From assembly GCA_002179805.1 (NCBI GenBank), contig NAVB01001483.1, positions 1-11,840 on the forward strand: 11,840 nucleotides of DNA, in the 5' to 3' direction. The DNA comes from Acanthamoeba lenticulata. Taxonomy: Eukaryota > Discosea > Longamoebia > Acanthamoebidae. Every line of letters begins with the position of its first letter. Positions within the stretch are counted from its first letter, which is position 1. A model generated the notes under the pieces. That model saw only the letters and a list, made by a program, of their open reading frames with translations, was not told the DNA's origin and did not search any database. Shown here piece after piece: positions 1 through 7,153 of this stretch. A program made the position numbers and the translations under genes.

Positions 1-24
1 AAAAAAAAAAAAAAAAGAACGAAC
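1..24 (-). other. Start of intron 1 of the third F-box copy, with a T tract
   Basis: Read on the minus strand this is a GTTCGT splice donor followed by an uninterrupted run of T to the window edge (16 A residues on the plus strand). The homologous intron of the neighbouring F-box gene starts with the same GTTCGTTC and is then T-rich, so the tract looks like a slipped or expanded pyrimidine run in an intron. The remainder of the intron and the later exons are outside the window. Confidence 0.6.
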
Positions 25-331
25 CCAGCAAGTGTGGCCCAAAGAAGTGCATGAAGCGTGAGCGCCACAACGAGTCGGCCGTCGCCAGTGCGCCCCAGCG
101 CCGACTCACGCCACGCACGCGCAACAGGTCTCGCGGCCTCTCGGCCACGAAGCTGAGAATGTGGAGCAGGCAATCGTCATTGAGCACTTCCTCCGCGGCA
201 GCAGCTGCAGTTGGCGCCACTGCGTGGTGATGAGGTGAAGAACGTTTGGCAAGACGGCGCTTTTTCTGCGGTACAATGGGCACAAGTTGGGCCGCAGTCC
301 CCTCCTTCTTCCTCTTTCTTTCTGGTTCCAT
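25..331 (-). CDS. F-box protein, first exon only (runs off the left edge)
   Basis: This is the first coding exon of an F-box protein: 102 codons plus one base, with the rest to the left of the window. F-box proteins usually recruit substrates to SCF ubiquitin ligases through Skp1; that role is inferred. The exon begins MEPERKRKK, has a basic, low-complexity leader, then an F-box of the form EEVLNDDCLLHILSFVAE, followed by RDLL, VSRRW and SLWRSRF. It ends FFGPHLL with a GTTCGT donor in phase 1, exactly like the first exon at 2470-2128, to which it is nearly identical over the F-box. The frame is fully open. The start at 331 matches the start deduced for the paralogue. Differences between the copies lie mostly in the leader, where the paralogue has extra residues (for example EGTLSIVEE). 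Confidence 0.75.
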
Positions 332-584
332 TGGGCTTTTATGTCCCCCCCCCCCTCCAAGCGATTTCAAGGCAAACATATTACCACTTTTTTCACTTAA
401 TTTGTAATTTTTAACCAACACCCAGTAAACAATAAAAATAAAAAAATTAATTTACCTATTAAATTCATGATTTAACCTAGGACCAAAAATTTTAAAAATT
501 ACAAATTCTTTTGCAGTTAGATTTTGGGTTGATTTTTGGTGGCCTTATTTATTGCTCAAAAAGTTTGTGTCAATACATGTGTGG
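332..584. other. Intergenic spacer between two F-box copies
   Basis: This spacer holds the 5' flank of the F-box copy at 25-331 and the 3' flank of the gene at 585-2470. Positions 332 to about 385 still align with the promoter side of the other copy (around 2471-2515), including the GATTTC-AGGCA stretch, but the clear TATAAA of that copy is degenerate here. Positions 405-550 are strongly AT-rich, unlike the exons. A C12 run lies near 347-358. I see no coding potential in it. Confidence 0.6.
548..553 (-). terminator. Candidate polyadenylation signal AATAAA
   Basis: A canonical AATAAA on the minus strand lies about 32 bases after the stop codon of the F-box gene at 585-2470 and is followed by AT-rich DNA. 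It is the best-placed polyadenylation hexamer in the window; the other genes show no exact AATAAA close to their stops. Confidence 0.5.
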
Positions 585-2470
585 TCAACTCACAATCTCC
601 TTTTCGAGCGCCTTGACCACAAGGATCTGCTTGCGCGCTGCATTGTAATGCGTGCTGATGCCCGCGTGCTTGTACCACGAGAACGATGCGTTGAGGAATC
701 CTGGCGCCCAGCCCCTCTTTGGCTGCACCCAACCCACCCATCCACCCATCCATTGCCAGATCACCATTAAAGCAATTAAAAACCAGTCCCGAAAGCAGAG
801 CGTCAGTGTCGTACCGTGCGGAAACAAAAAGAAGAGGTGACGTCCTCGCCACGACCAAACACGTCCTTGTGCTCCGCCAGGAGCGGGTACAACCGGTCGA
901 AGGAGCTGGTCCTCTGACCATAAGGGCCCGAGAGGAAGTAGACGAACGGGGTGAAGTCGCCCTCAACCAGCGGGCATAGCGCGGGCTCCTTGAACTCGCG
1001 CCACCCGTAGTCCCTCTTCTTCACTTTCTTGTTCTTGCTCCTCCTCTTCTTCTTCTTTTTGTCGTCATGAGAAGGAGCAAGGGCCGAGCCGTCATCTTGC
1101 CAGGTGAGGACATGGAGCTCCTTGGCCAGCTGCCTCTCCTTTCTGCGTGAAGGGGGGCAGAGAGTCATGCTCAATTAAACGTGGTGGTCCAAGAGACATT
1201 CACAAAAACAACGAACCCGCGGAGGAAGGCATGACAGAAGCGGCTCAAGGGAATGGCGCAGTTGTTGTTGGCGAAACCGATGCGGATCAGCTCGCTCGGC
1301 TTGCACGTGTAGCCATTCCTGTGCGTGAAAGCATCACCACATGAGCAGATCACCACACAACACCACATCACGATTCTTCCAGGAGGCCAGTTCGTCATTT
1401 GTACACGTTGAGGAGCGAGAGGATGACCGCCAGACGGTGCACGCGGTAGTGCACTTCGGAGGCGTCAAAGTGGGGCACATCCACTGCACTGAAAGACAAC
1501 TCGCTGCAGTAGAACACCTCCTCCGATTCCTGGTACCAAAGAAACCAGTGCGGTGAGTGTTACAACAAGCAAAAAAGTATTAAATGGAAAAACTTTTGTT
1601 TTGTTTAAAAAGTAATAATCTAAAAAGGAGGACGCACAGTTGCTTCACAGAAGTCCTCTAGTTCCTTGGTGATCTCGTCGTTGATTGACAGGTTGGACAG
1701 GCGTGGCAGCAGTCGGCAAGCCAAGACGAACCGATCAAACAACGACAACGAGGCCTCCTCTTTCGCCAGGCCTAGCAACGGTAAGGGTATTTTCTCCCTC
1801 TTCTTCTTCTTGGGCGCACCACGGTTTTCATCATCATCATCGTCATCGTCTTGGCTTTCCTCACTCTCAGAATAGGTCCACTCGGGCGAGGACGTGTCTT
1901 CGACGGTGCGTGAACTGAATTCTTCCTCAGGCGAATCAGCCTCTTCCTCAGAATCCTTGTCATCATCATCGTACTCCTCAGACTTGGGGTAGTAGGACCA
2001 GGACCTTGACACCGGTTTGTCCCGCTGCCAGGCTTCCCGCAGCTCATTGCCGCGCCCTGTCCCCCCCCCCAACAAGCGTGATTGGCGGAACAACACAAAA
2101 GAAATGAACAAACCCAAATGAACGAACCCAACAAGTGTGGCCCAAAGAAGTGCATGAAGCGCGAGCGCCACAGCGAGTCGGCCGTCGCCAGTGCGCCCCA
2201 GCGCCGACTCACGCCACGCACGCTCAACAGGTCTCGCGGCCTCTCGGCCACAAAGCTGAGAATGTGGAGCAGGCAATCGTCATTAAGAACCTCCTCCACA
2301 ATACTAAGAGTGCCTTCTTCTGCTGCAGTTGCAGTTGGCTCCACCACCTGGTGATGCGGTGAAGAAGGTCGGTTGGTGGTGCGTTTGGCGAGACGGCGCT
2401 TTTTCTGTGGCACAACGGGGGCAAGTTGGGCCGCGGTCCCGACGCTCTCCTTCTTCCTCTTTGGTTCCAT
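585..2470 (-). CDS. F-box protein with acidic middle and basic C-terminal region
   Basis: Likely Skp1-binding substrate adaptor of an SCF-type ubiquitin ligase, judged only by its F-box. My exon model is 2470-2128, 2056-1638, 1529-1405, 1318-1204, 1138-815 and 722-585, giving about 487 aa with consistent phases. Residues 1-50 are basic and low-complexity; the F-box is about residues 60-105 (VLNDDCLLHILSFVAE, VSRRW, SLWRSRF). Exon 2 encodes a very acidic stretch (EEYDDDDKDSEEEAD, then QDDDDDDDEN) followed by PKKKKREK and a helical segment ending ITKELEDFCEAT. Exon 5 has a lysine-rich run and then a nonrepetitive region (FTPFVYFLSGPYG). I do not recognise the part after the F-box. The start at 2470 is preferred to the in-frame ATG at 2500, because a TATA box sits 6 bases before the latter and the paralogue at 331 begins at the equivalent of 2470. 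Exons 1-3 are well supported; introns 3 and 4 have weak donors (GTACAA, GTGAAT). Confidence 0.65.
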
Positions 2471-2505
2471 TTGCTTGCTCTCCCTTCGATTTCGAGGCAT
2501 ACAAA

Positions 2506-2511
2506 TTTATA
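2506..2511 (-). promoter_or_regulatory. TATA box of the F-box gene
   Basis: TATAAA on the minus strand, within TTTATAAATTTG, lies 36 bases upstream of the ATG at 2470. This is the right distance for a short leader starting at about 2475-2480. It lies too close to the ATG at 2500 for that codon to be transcribed, which decides the start. The same six bases overlap the stop codon (2509-2507) of the remnant gene upstream. Confidence 0.6.
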
Positions 2512-2925
2512 AATTGTAACTCCGATGAGCAGAAGCGCTCTTTGTTGCCACTTGCGAGTCTCCTTCTACTCTTCGTCCTTCGTCCTTCGTTCTTGCTGTT
2601 TGTCGTGAGAAGGAGCCGGCATCGTCTTGCCAGGTGAAAACCTCAGCCAGCTGCCTCTCCTTCCTGACTTGTGAGAGGGGCGTATTGTCGTGCTCATTAG
2701 CAAGACCATTGAATGTGGTGGTGAAGAGGCCTTGTAAAACAATAAACCCGTGGAGGAAGGCGGGACGTGCCGTTACTCTTTTGGCCGGCACCGTCTTCTT
2801 CTTTTTTGGCTGCACCACGGTCACCACATCATCATCATCTTGACTGTCCTCGCTCCGAGTAGGTCCACTCGGGCGTGGGGTAGTAGGTTTGTCCCGCCGC
2901 AAGGCTTCCCTGATCTCGTCATGCC
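2507..2925 (-). pseudogene. Internally deleted F-box family copy (remnant, no F-box exon)
   Basis: This open stretch matches exons 2, 4 and 5 of the F-box gene at 585-2470 in order, but with the middle missing. It starts after a CAG acceptor in the same phase as exon 2 of the intact gene and reads HDEIREALRRDKPT, where the intact copy has NELREAWQRDKPV. It then keeps SEDSQDDDD and QPKKKK, jumps to AFLHGF (AFLRGF in the intact gene), and continues with RKERQLAEV and TWQDD. About 530 bp between the PKKKK and AFL(H/R)GF codons of the intact copy are absent, including all of exon 3. After TWQDDAGS the frame departs from the homologue by a small indel, and it ends early at TAA 2509-2507. No F-box exon is visible upstream. 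I call it a decayed duplicate; a short expressed protein without the F-box cannot be excluded. Confidence 0.65.
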
Positions 2926-3594
2926 CTGTTCCAAACAAACAGGAGTAATTAATGCCCCTCCTCGATACTGCTCACTTCAGCAGCGTTGTTGAGTGTCCTG
3001 TCCGGCATTGGCATCCACGCACGAGAGGCGCACTAATACGACATTGGTGTTCTTGAGCAGCAGGGTGAGCGCTTCCGCTTGGTGCAACAGGCCGCTAGCC
3101 GCTGTCGCCTCGAGCTCTTGGTCTCGCTTGTGGCACTCAGCTTCCTGGGCTGGGGACCACGTACAGCTTGCCGGCGAAACGCACCCATAATTCAAGGCAC
3201 CCGGAGAGCGCAGAAGAAGGAGGAGAAAGGAGGAAAGAAAATTACCTAACACCGGTCTTTTAAATCTTGAAGCTGCGTGTGCTGTGTGGCCGCTTCACCG
3301 TGGCTGCACGATAGGCTCGCAGTCATCCACTGACCCAGACGGAGTCACGTGCCCTCTATCTGCTTCTACTGGCGTCCTTATGGCCGGCAGGAGTTCGTCT
3401 TTGGGCACACATCCTCGTGATAAAGAAAAAGAAATCAAGGGGCAGGCACAAGAAAGGCGCAAACGCTTTCACAAAGTTGTTTATGTGCAGAAGGTGATGT
3501 AGAGGTGGTGATATGAACAGCTAAAGGAGATGTAAAAACAGAGTGTCGCAGGGCTGGGTAAGATCCTGCGAGAGTCCGCTCGGAGGCAATGGGC
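2926..3594. other. Unassigned stretch between the NBR1-like gene and the F-box remnant
   Basis: The right part (about 3260-3594) must hold the 3' UTR of the NBR1-like gene, which has no exact AATAAA near its stop. A TTTAAAAG on the minus strand at about 3257-3264 could be a weak TATA-like element for whatever lies to the left. From 3252 down to 2977 a minus frame is open, opening on a GTG rather than ATG, with a helical-looking segment (HKRDQELEATAASGLLHQAE, then LTLLLKNTNVVLVRL) ending at TGA 2979-2977. I do not recognise it, and I found no splice donor in the phase needed to join it to the remnant exon at 2925. It may be a rearranged exon or chance. Confidence 0.35.
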
Positions 3595-5412
3595 TTACAG
3601 GCCGAGGAGCTTGTGGACGGTGGCGAGCACGTTGCCCTTGTTCCTCAGGAGGGTCCTCTTGTTGAGGGCGCGGTCGGGGAAGCCCATCTGCGCGAGCTGC
3701 TCCAGCACCGCACGCACGGCCTCGGGTTCGTCGTCGTCAACGGGCGACTGCGGCTTCTTCTCCTCCTCTTCCTTCTTCTCCTCGGCGACGACAGCGGGCA
3801 CAGTGGTGGTCGGGGCGGGAGCCTCCTCGATGACGATGTGGACCACCTTGCTGCTCTCCTGAGGCTCCTGGACGGTCTCTTCCTTCTTCTCCTCTTCCTT
3901 CTTGGGAAGCTCGAGAACTTCAAACGCCTCCTCCTCGCTCTCCGAGGCGGGCTCCTCTACGGTCGGCTCGGCGGCGGCCTCGGCCTCAACCTTGGGCTCC
4001 TCAGCCTTGGGCTTCTCCTCAGCGGCGACGTTGATGTCGACCCAGACGCGGTGGCCAAACTTGTAGCCGCGCGGGCCGGTGAGGCGCCAGTTGCTGACGT
4101 AGTGACCGGGCTCGGCCGGGGCCACCATCTCGACGGCAATGTCGACCTCCTCGCCAGCAGCAAGGGCGGGCACAGCGACGGCATCGACGGCGGCCAGGCG
4201 CTGGCCAAAGATGTAGGCCAGCGTGGTGCCCTCGGGCCAGGCGCGCTCACCGTCGTTGCGAAGGCGCCAGATCTTGACGAAGGGCGTGTTGGGTTCCAGC
4301 ACGGTACCGTCAGCAATGCTCACGTCGCTGATGAAGCGGGCCGAGAGCATGAAGCGGCACGGGTGGACCTTGCGCCACCCAGGACGCGGGCCCTGGAACT
4401 GAGGGCCGGTCCTGTCCGAGCTGGGCTGCTGAGGCTGCTGGGCCGGCTGGTGGTGCTGCTGAGGCTGGAAGTAGGGGCAGCGCGAGGCACGGCTGAGCGG
4501 GCTGGCCGAACCCTGCGGCTGAGGGGCCGTGGCGAGGCGCACGTTACCCTCCAGGCCCCATGGCAGCTGCGAGCGCAACTTGATGAAGTAGTGGGTCGCG
4601 TCGTGGACGCTGGGCTGCTTGGCCTCGCACTTCTCGCAAAGGTCATAATCCGGGCACGTAGTGCACTTGTAACGGATGCCAACGATTTGGCTGTCGCAGG
4701 CATCGCAGATGGCGTGATGACGCACCGGCAGGGAGCCACTCGACGAGGAAGACGATGACGGAGCGGGCGGCGCGGTCGGGACGGCGAGATTGGCGAAGAT
4801 GCCCTGAATGTCGGAAAGGAGCTGCGGAAGGGTGGTGTTGAGATCGTTGTGGATAGCCTGAGGCAGACGCTCAGTCAAGAGCTCCTGGGCTCGCGCAAAC
4901 TGCGGGTGCTGCTGAACGTAGTGCGCAGCGGTGCGGCCCTCGCGGACGGCCTGGTCGAGGCAGGTCGTGAAGGTTCCCTGAACAACATCCCAGGTTTGCT
5001 GAACCTCGGGCGAGTTCAAAGCTGACTCGAGTACGGCCAACAGCTGAGCCGGGCTGAAGGCACCCTCTTGCTGATGAGGTTGTTCCCTCTCCTTGCCCTT
5101 GGCAGAATCGGCTTCCGCAGGAGCGGGGGCCGTAGCCGGGGTGGACTTCTTGACCGGCTCGGAAAGGACGAGTCTCAGAAGAGGCTGCTTGGCCGTGCGG
5201 ACAAAGTGGAGAGCCTCGGCGAGCTCGCGATCGCTGGAGATGGTCACCTTGTCGTTTTCATCATCGAGGTACTTGATCTCGAAATGAGTCGGAAGAGCGT
5301 TGTGGTGGATCTTCTTGAGGAGAGAGCGCAAGTCCTTGTACGAAAAGGCCTGCGACTCGTCGATCGTGATCCTCCTGATGTCGTTGTTGAAAGTAACCTT
5401 GATAACCACCAT
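3595..5412 (-). CDS. NBR1: NBR1-type selective autophagy receptor (PB1-ZZ-FW-UBA)
   Basis: A single uninterrupted 605-aa frame from ATG 5412. In characterised relatives, NBR1 binds ubiquitinated cargo and Atg8-family proteins and delivers the cargo to autophagosomes. PB1 domain at about residues 1-85, with an N-terminal lysine (K5) and an acidic OPCA-like stretch ([17 protein letters not shown], about 48-64), so self-assembly is likely. Residues 120-210 look helical. ZZ zinc finger at about 232-278, with C236, C239, C250, C253, C259, C262, H270 and H274 all present. A Q/P-rich linker (315-345) leads to the FW (NBR1) domain at about 355-462, with the IWRLRN and AWPEG motifs. This domain separates NBR1 from p62. 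A Glu/Lys/Pro-rich tail carries [10 protein letters not shown] (F497-L500), a candidate LIR with acidic residues before it. The UBA domain is at about 562-605 (QMGFPD; ends HKLLGL). It is shorter than the human protein (about 966 aa) and has one UBA, not the two of plants. No introns, unlike its neighbours. Confidence 0.93.
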   Translation of the reverse strand: MVVIKVTFNNDIRRITIDESQAFSYKDLRSLLKKIHHNALPTHFEIKYLDDENDKVTISSDRELAEALHFVRTAKQPLLRLVLSEPVKKSTPATAPAPAEADSAKGKEREQPHQQEGAFSPAQLLAVLESALNSPEVQQTWDVVQGTFTTCLDQAVREGRTAAHYVQQHPQFARAQELLTERLPQAIHNDLNTTLPQLLSDIQGIFANLAVPTAPPAPSSSSSSSGSLPVRHHAICDACDSQIVGIRYKCTTCPDYDLCEKCEAKQPSVHDATHYFIKLRSQLPWGLEGNVRLATAPQPQGSASPLSRASRCPYFQPQQHHQPAQQPQQPSSDRTGPQFQGPRPGWRKVHPCRFMLSARFISDVSIADGTVLEPNTPFVKIWRLRNDGERAWPEGTTLAYIFGQRLAAVDAVAVPALAAGEEVDIAVEMVAPAEPGHYVSNWRLTGPRGYKFGHRVWVDINVAAEEKPKAEEPKVEAEAAAEPTVEEPASESEEEAFEVLELPKKEEEKKEETVQEPQESSKVVHIVIEEAPAPTTTVPAVVAEEKKEEEEKKPQSPVDDDEPEAVRAVLEQLAQMGFPDRALNKRTLLRNKGNVLATVHKLLGL

Positions 5413-5453
5413 ACTGCTTGATTCGGTTGTGGTGTGGGTCTTTCGGGTCGGTG

Positions 5454-5522
5454 AAGGTCTTGCTTACTGTTGATGAAGTAGTACAGTCAGGGAAAGGTCG
5501 AAATTCGGTTAAGGTCTTGCTT
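5454..5522. repeat. Direct repeat of 12 bp in the NBR1-like leader
   Basis: AAGGTCTTGCTT occurs at 5454-5465 and again at 5511-5522, each preceded by a GGTT/GGTG-like stretch, with a period of 57 bases. Both copies lie between the predicted transcription start and the ATG. They could be protein-binding or RNA-level elements, or a small local duplication. Confidence 0.45.
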
Positions 5523-5585
5523 GCGGCCTGCTGCTGTACGCTGCTTGTAGAGATGATGAAATTTAGAACCAGAAAAAGTGTGCGA

Positions 5586-5591
5586 TTTATA
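5586..5591 (-). promoter_or_regulatory. TATA box of the NBR1-like gene
   Basis: GGGTATAAATCGC on the minus strand, with the core TATAAA at 5591-5586. If transcription starts about 30 bases downstream, the leader would be about 140 bases long before the ATG at 5412. The GC-rich flanks make the match stand out from background. Confidence 0.55.
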
Positions 5592-5914
5592 CCCTCTCCA
5601 CGTTCTCTGCTGTTGTCCCGACCTTCTTCGGCGAGAACGCCAGCACTCCATTCCGCGGCATCGGAAAAGGAACTTGAGGAATGAAGCTCTGATTATTACA
5701 TACATTCTTAAAATGTCTCGTCTTACATGGCGGAAAGGCCAGGACTTGAGGAGTTTGACTTTCCTCTCGCCCGAGACGGAGAGTAGGCTCCGGCTTCGGG
5801 GGAACGTCACTACGCGCTGTAGTGCACGTTCTTACCCTCTTCGTTGGTCCTTCCTTCTCAACTCTCACCTTCTTCAATTTCTCGTGTCTTCCCTTGCTCT
5901 TTCTTCTCCCTCTT

Positions 5915-6790
5915 TTATCTGGTGCCCCTGTCTGTACAGCGCTTGATCACATCCCCTGTTATACAGTGCCGTAGTCTGACGCTGTCGTGGTAGTGCGGAG
6001 ACAACTTTAGCAAAGCCTCCAGACCACAGCACATCAAGCCGAGCACCGTACCCGTGGCTGCCACCGGAGGACCGTATCCAGGGAGAAGGTCGATGTAGAG
6101 CACAATGTCCCCCATGAATCCCGCCAGGGTCTTCTCTTGCACGAATCGGAAGTTGAGGCCTACACGGTTATACTGCTGATTCTCCTGTTCCAGGAAGTCC
6201 CTGATGTTTCGCTTGGTCTTGGGGCAAGAAGTTAGCCATCAGCCCACGAACCCGGGCTGAGCCTTGAGGGCTTGCGTACCTTGGTCGACCGGAAGAGAAT
6301 AACAAGGAACAAGACAATGTTGAATGCAATGAGCGCGATGTCGATGGGCACCCAGATGGACAGGAGGCGGTCGCGTGGCGTGACCCAGTGTAGAATTAGC
6401 ACAAACGGAGCCACAAGCGACACCTGACCACAATGTGCGTCAGGCTTGGCGGCTTGCAGGGACAGGAGGTGAGGCCGAGCGCTATTGGAGACATGGAACC
6501 GTACCATGAGGGCCAACAAAGAAACGAGGAACACCTTGCCGAGGTGCTTCGTGGCGGGGGACCACATCTCGTTCACCGTCTCGACTGTTTGCCGGTACCG
6601 GTGCTCATCCACCTGCGGGCAACGGGGCGGAGTTGGTCGGCGAGCCTACATCTGAACTGATATGGGTACATACCCTTCCCTCCAGGGCGGCCGGGAGTGC
6701 GCAGCTGAAGTGGTGTCCGGACGGATAAACCTTGATGTGAGGAGAAGAAAGCAGCAGGTACTGCCGCTCCAGGTCTGCGTTTTGTGTCAT
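5915..6790 (-). CDS. ERF4/GOLGA7/CHIC-family palmitoylation-associated protein
   Basis: ERF4 and GOLGA7 are partners of DHHC palmitoyltransferases that modify Ras-type proteins at the Golgi/ER; CHIC proteins are membrane-associated relatives. Exon model: 6790-6674, 6612-6280 and 6217-5915, all phase 0, with donors GTATGT and GTACGC. This gives 250 aa. Across the first junction the protein reads LPAALEGR/VDEHRYRQTVETVNEMW, matching the family pattern of a short hydrophobic start, LE-RI/V-D, and a following helix. After hydrophobic segments (LVAPFVLILHW; then IDIALIAFNIVLFLVILF) it continues across the second junction with RNIRDFLEQENQQYNRVGL, closely resembling the CHIC/ERF4 helix with its LE-EN--Y--LGL pattern. 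A further unassigned tail holds TGTVLGLMCCGLEALL. The segment 6504-6424 (81 bp, GTACGG...CAG, phase 0) may be another intron; removing it joins two hydrophobic stretches and gives 223 aa. Family call is from remembered motifs only. Confidence 0.78.
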
Positions 6791-7153
6791 GGCGCTGAGT
6801 ATTGGAAGTTTTTTTCGAACTGGGGCGAAGACAAAGACGAAGACGAGGACGAAGACGCGTGCTGTGTCGGGTCGTCGATAACAAAAACAGAGAGTTCAGG
6901 GTCTGGTCTTGGCGGATCACATGGCCAACCAGAAGGCTGCATTCTTTGCTTCTTGGGGCCTGTATGTGCTAGAAATGCATGAGATTTCACAGACAAATCA
7001 GGGAATGCGAACAATTCCGTGCCGCATGTTTGCAAGGTTGCAATGAGCGCTTGGTTGTGTGCAAAGGGCTTTACTGTTCGTGTTTATGAACAACCAGGGC
7101 GGGACTGCATGCTTCTCGCTCGCGCCTGTTTTTGGGTACACCAGAAAAGACCT
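6791..7153. other. Promoter side of the ERF4-like gene and 3' flank of adenylosuccinate synthetase
   Basis: Between the stop of the synthetase and the ATG at 6790 I see no coding signal. A minus-strand CATAAA near 7084-7089 could serve as a variant polyadenylation signal for the synthetase. No clear TATA box is visible before 6790. The region also contains the GAAGAC tract described separately. Confidence 0.45.
6827..6856. repeat. GAAGAC hexamer tandem tract (5 units)
   Basis: Five hexamers in a row (GAAGAC, AAAGAC, GAAGAC, GAGGAC, GAAGAC) on the plus strand; on the minus strand this is a pyrimidine-rich GTCTTC tract. It ends about 37 bases upstream of the ERF4-like start codon, so it lies in its leader or core promoter. 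Confidence 0.8.

Larger units (their letters stand above)
5413..5914. other. 5' leader and promoter region of the NBR1-like gene, and 3' flank of the ERF4-like gene
   Basis: About 500 bases without a credible gene. The left 175 bases should be the leader of the NBR1-like gene downstream of a TATA box. The right side includes the 3' UTR of the ERF4-like gene, with no exact AATAAA. A TGACGT half-site of the bZIP/CRE type lies on the minus strand at about 5804-5809. The short open frames here are not supported by codon pattern or homology that I can see. Confidence 0.5.

Noticed and set aside
1..16. A16 run as a poly(A) tail or retrotransposon end
   Set aside because: It falls immediately after a splice donor on the minus strand, where the paralogous intron is also T-rich; no target-site duplication or reverse transcriptase is visible.
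716..750. Tandem GGATGGGT-like units on the minus strand as a possible regulatory or G-quadruplex element
   Set aside because: They sit directly before the acceptor of the last F-box exon and look like a short slipped tract in an intron; too few G runs to claim structure.
556..966. A 136-codon minus open frame overlapping the end of the F-box gene
   Set aside because: Its sequence is a shifted reading of exon 5, an intron and exon 6. The chosen exons match the frame set by the earlier exons.
2471..2500. An in-frame N-terminal extension starting at ATG 2500 in the F-box gene
   Set aside because: A TATA box lies only 6 bases before that ATG, and the paralogue lacks the codon (CAA in place of the plus-strand CAT), so the start at 2470 is better.
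3589..4758. A 389-codon plus-strand open frame rich in Leu and Gly
   Set aside because: It is the antisense of the NBR1-like gene. The minus frame has full domain structure and all zinc ligands, while this one is a composition artefact of GC-rich codons.
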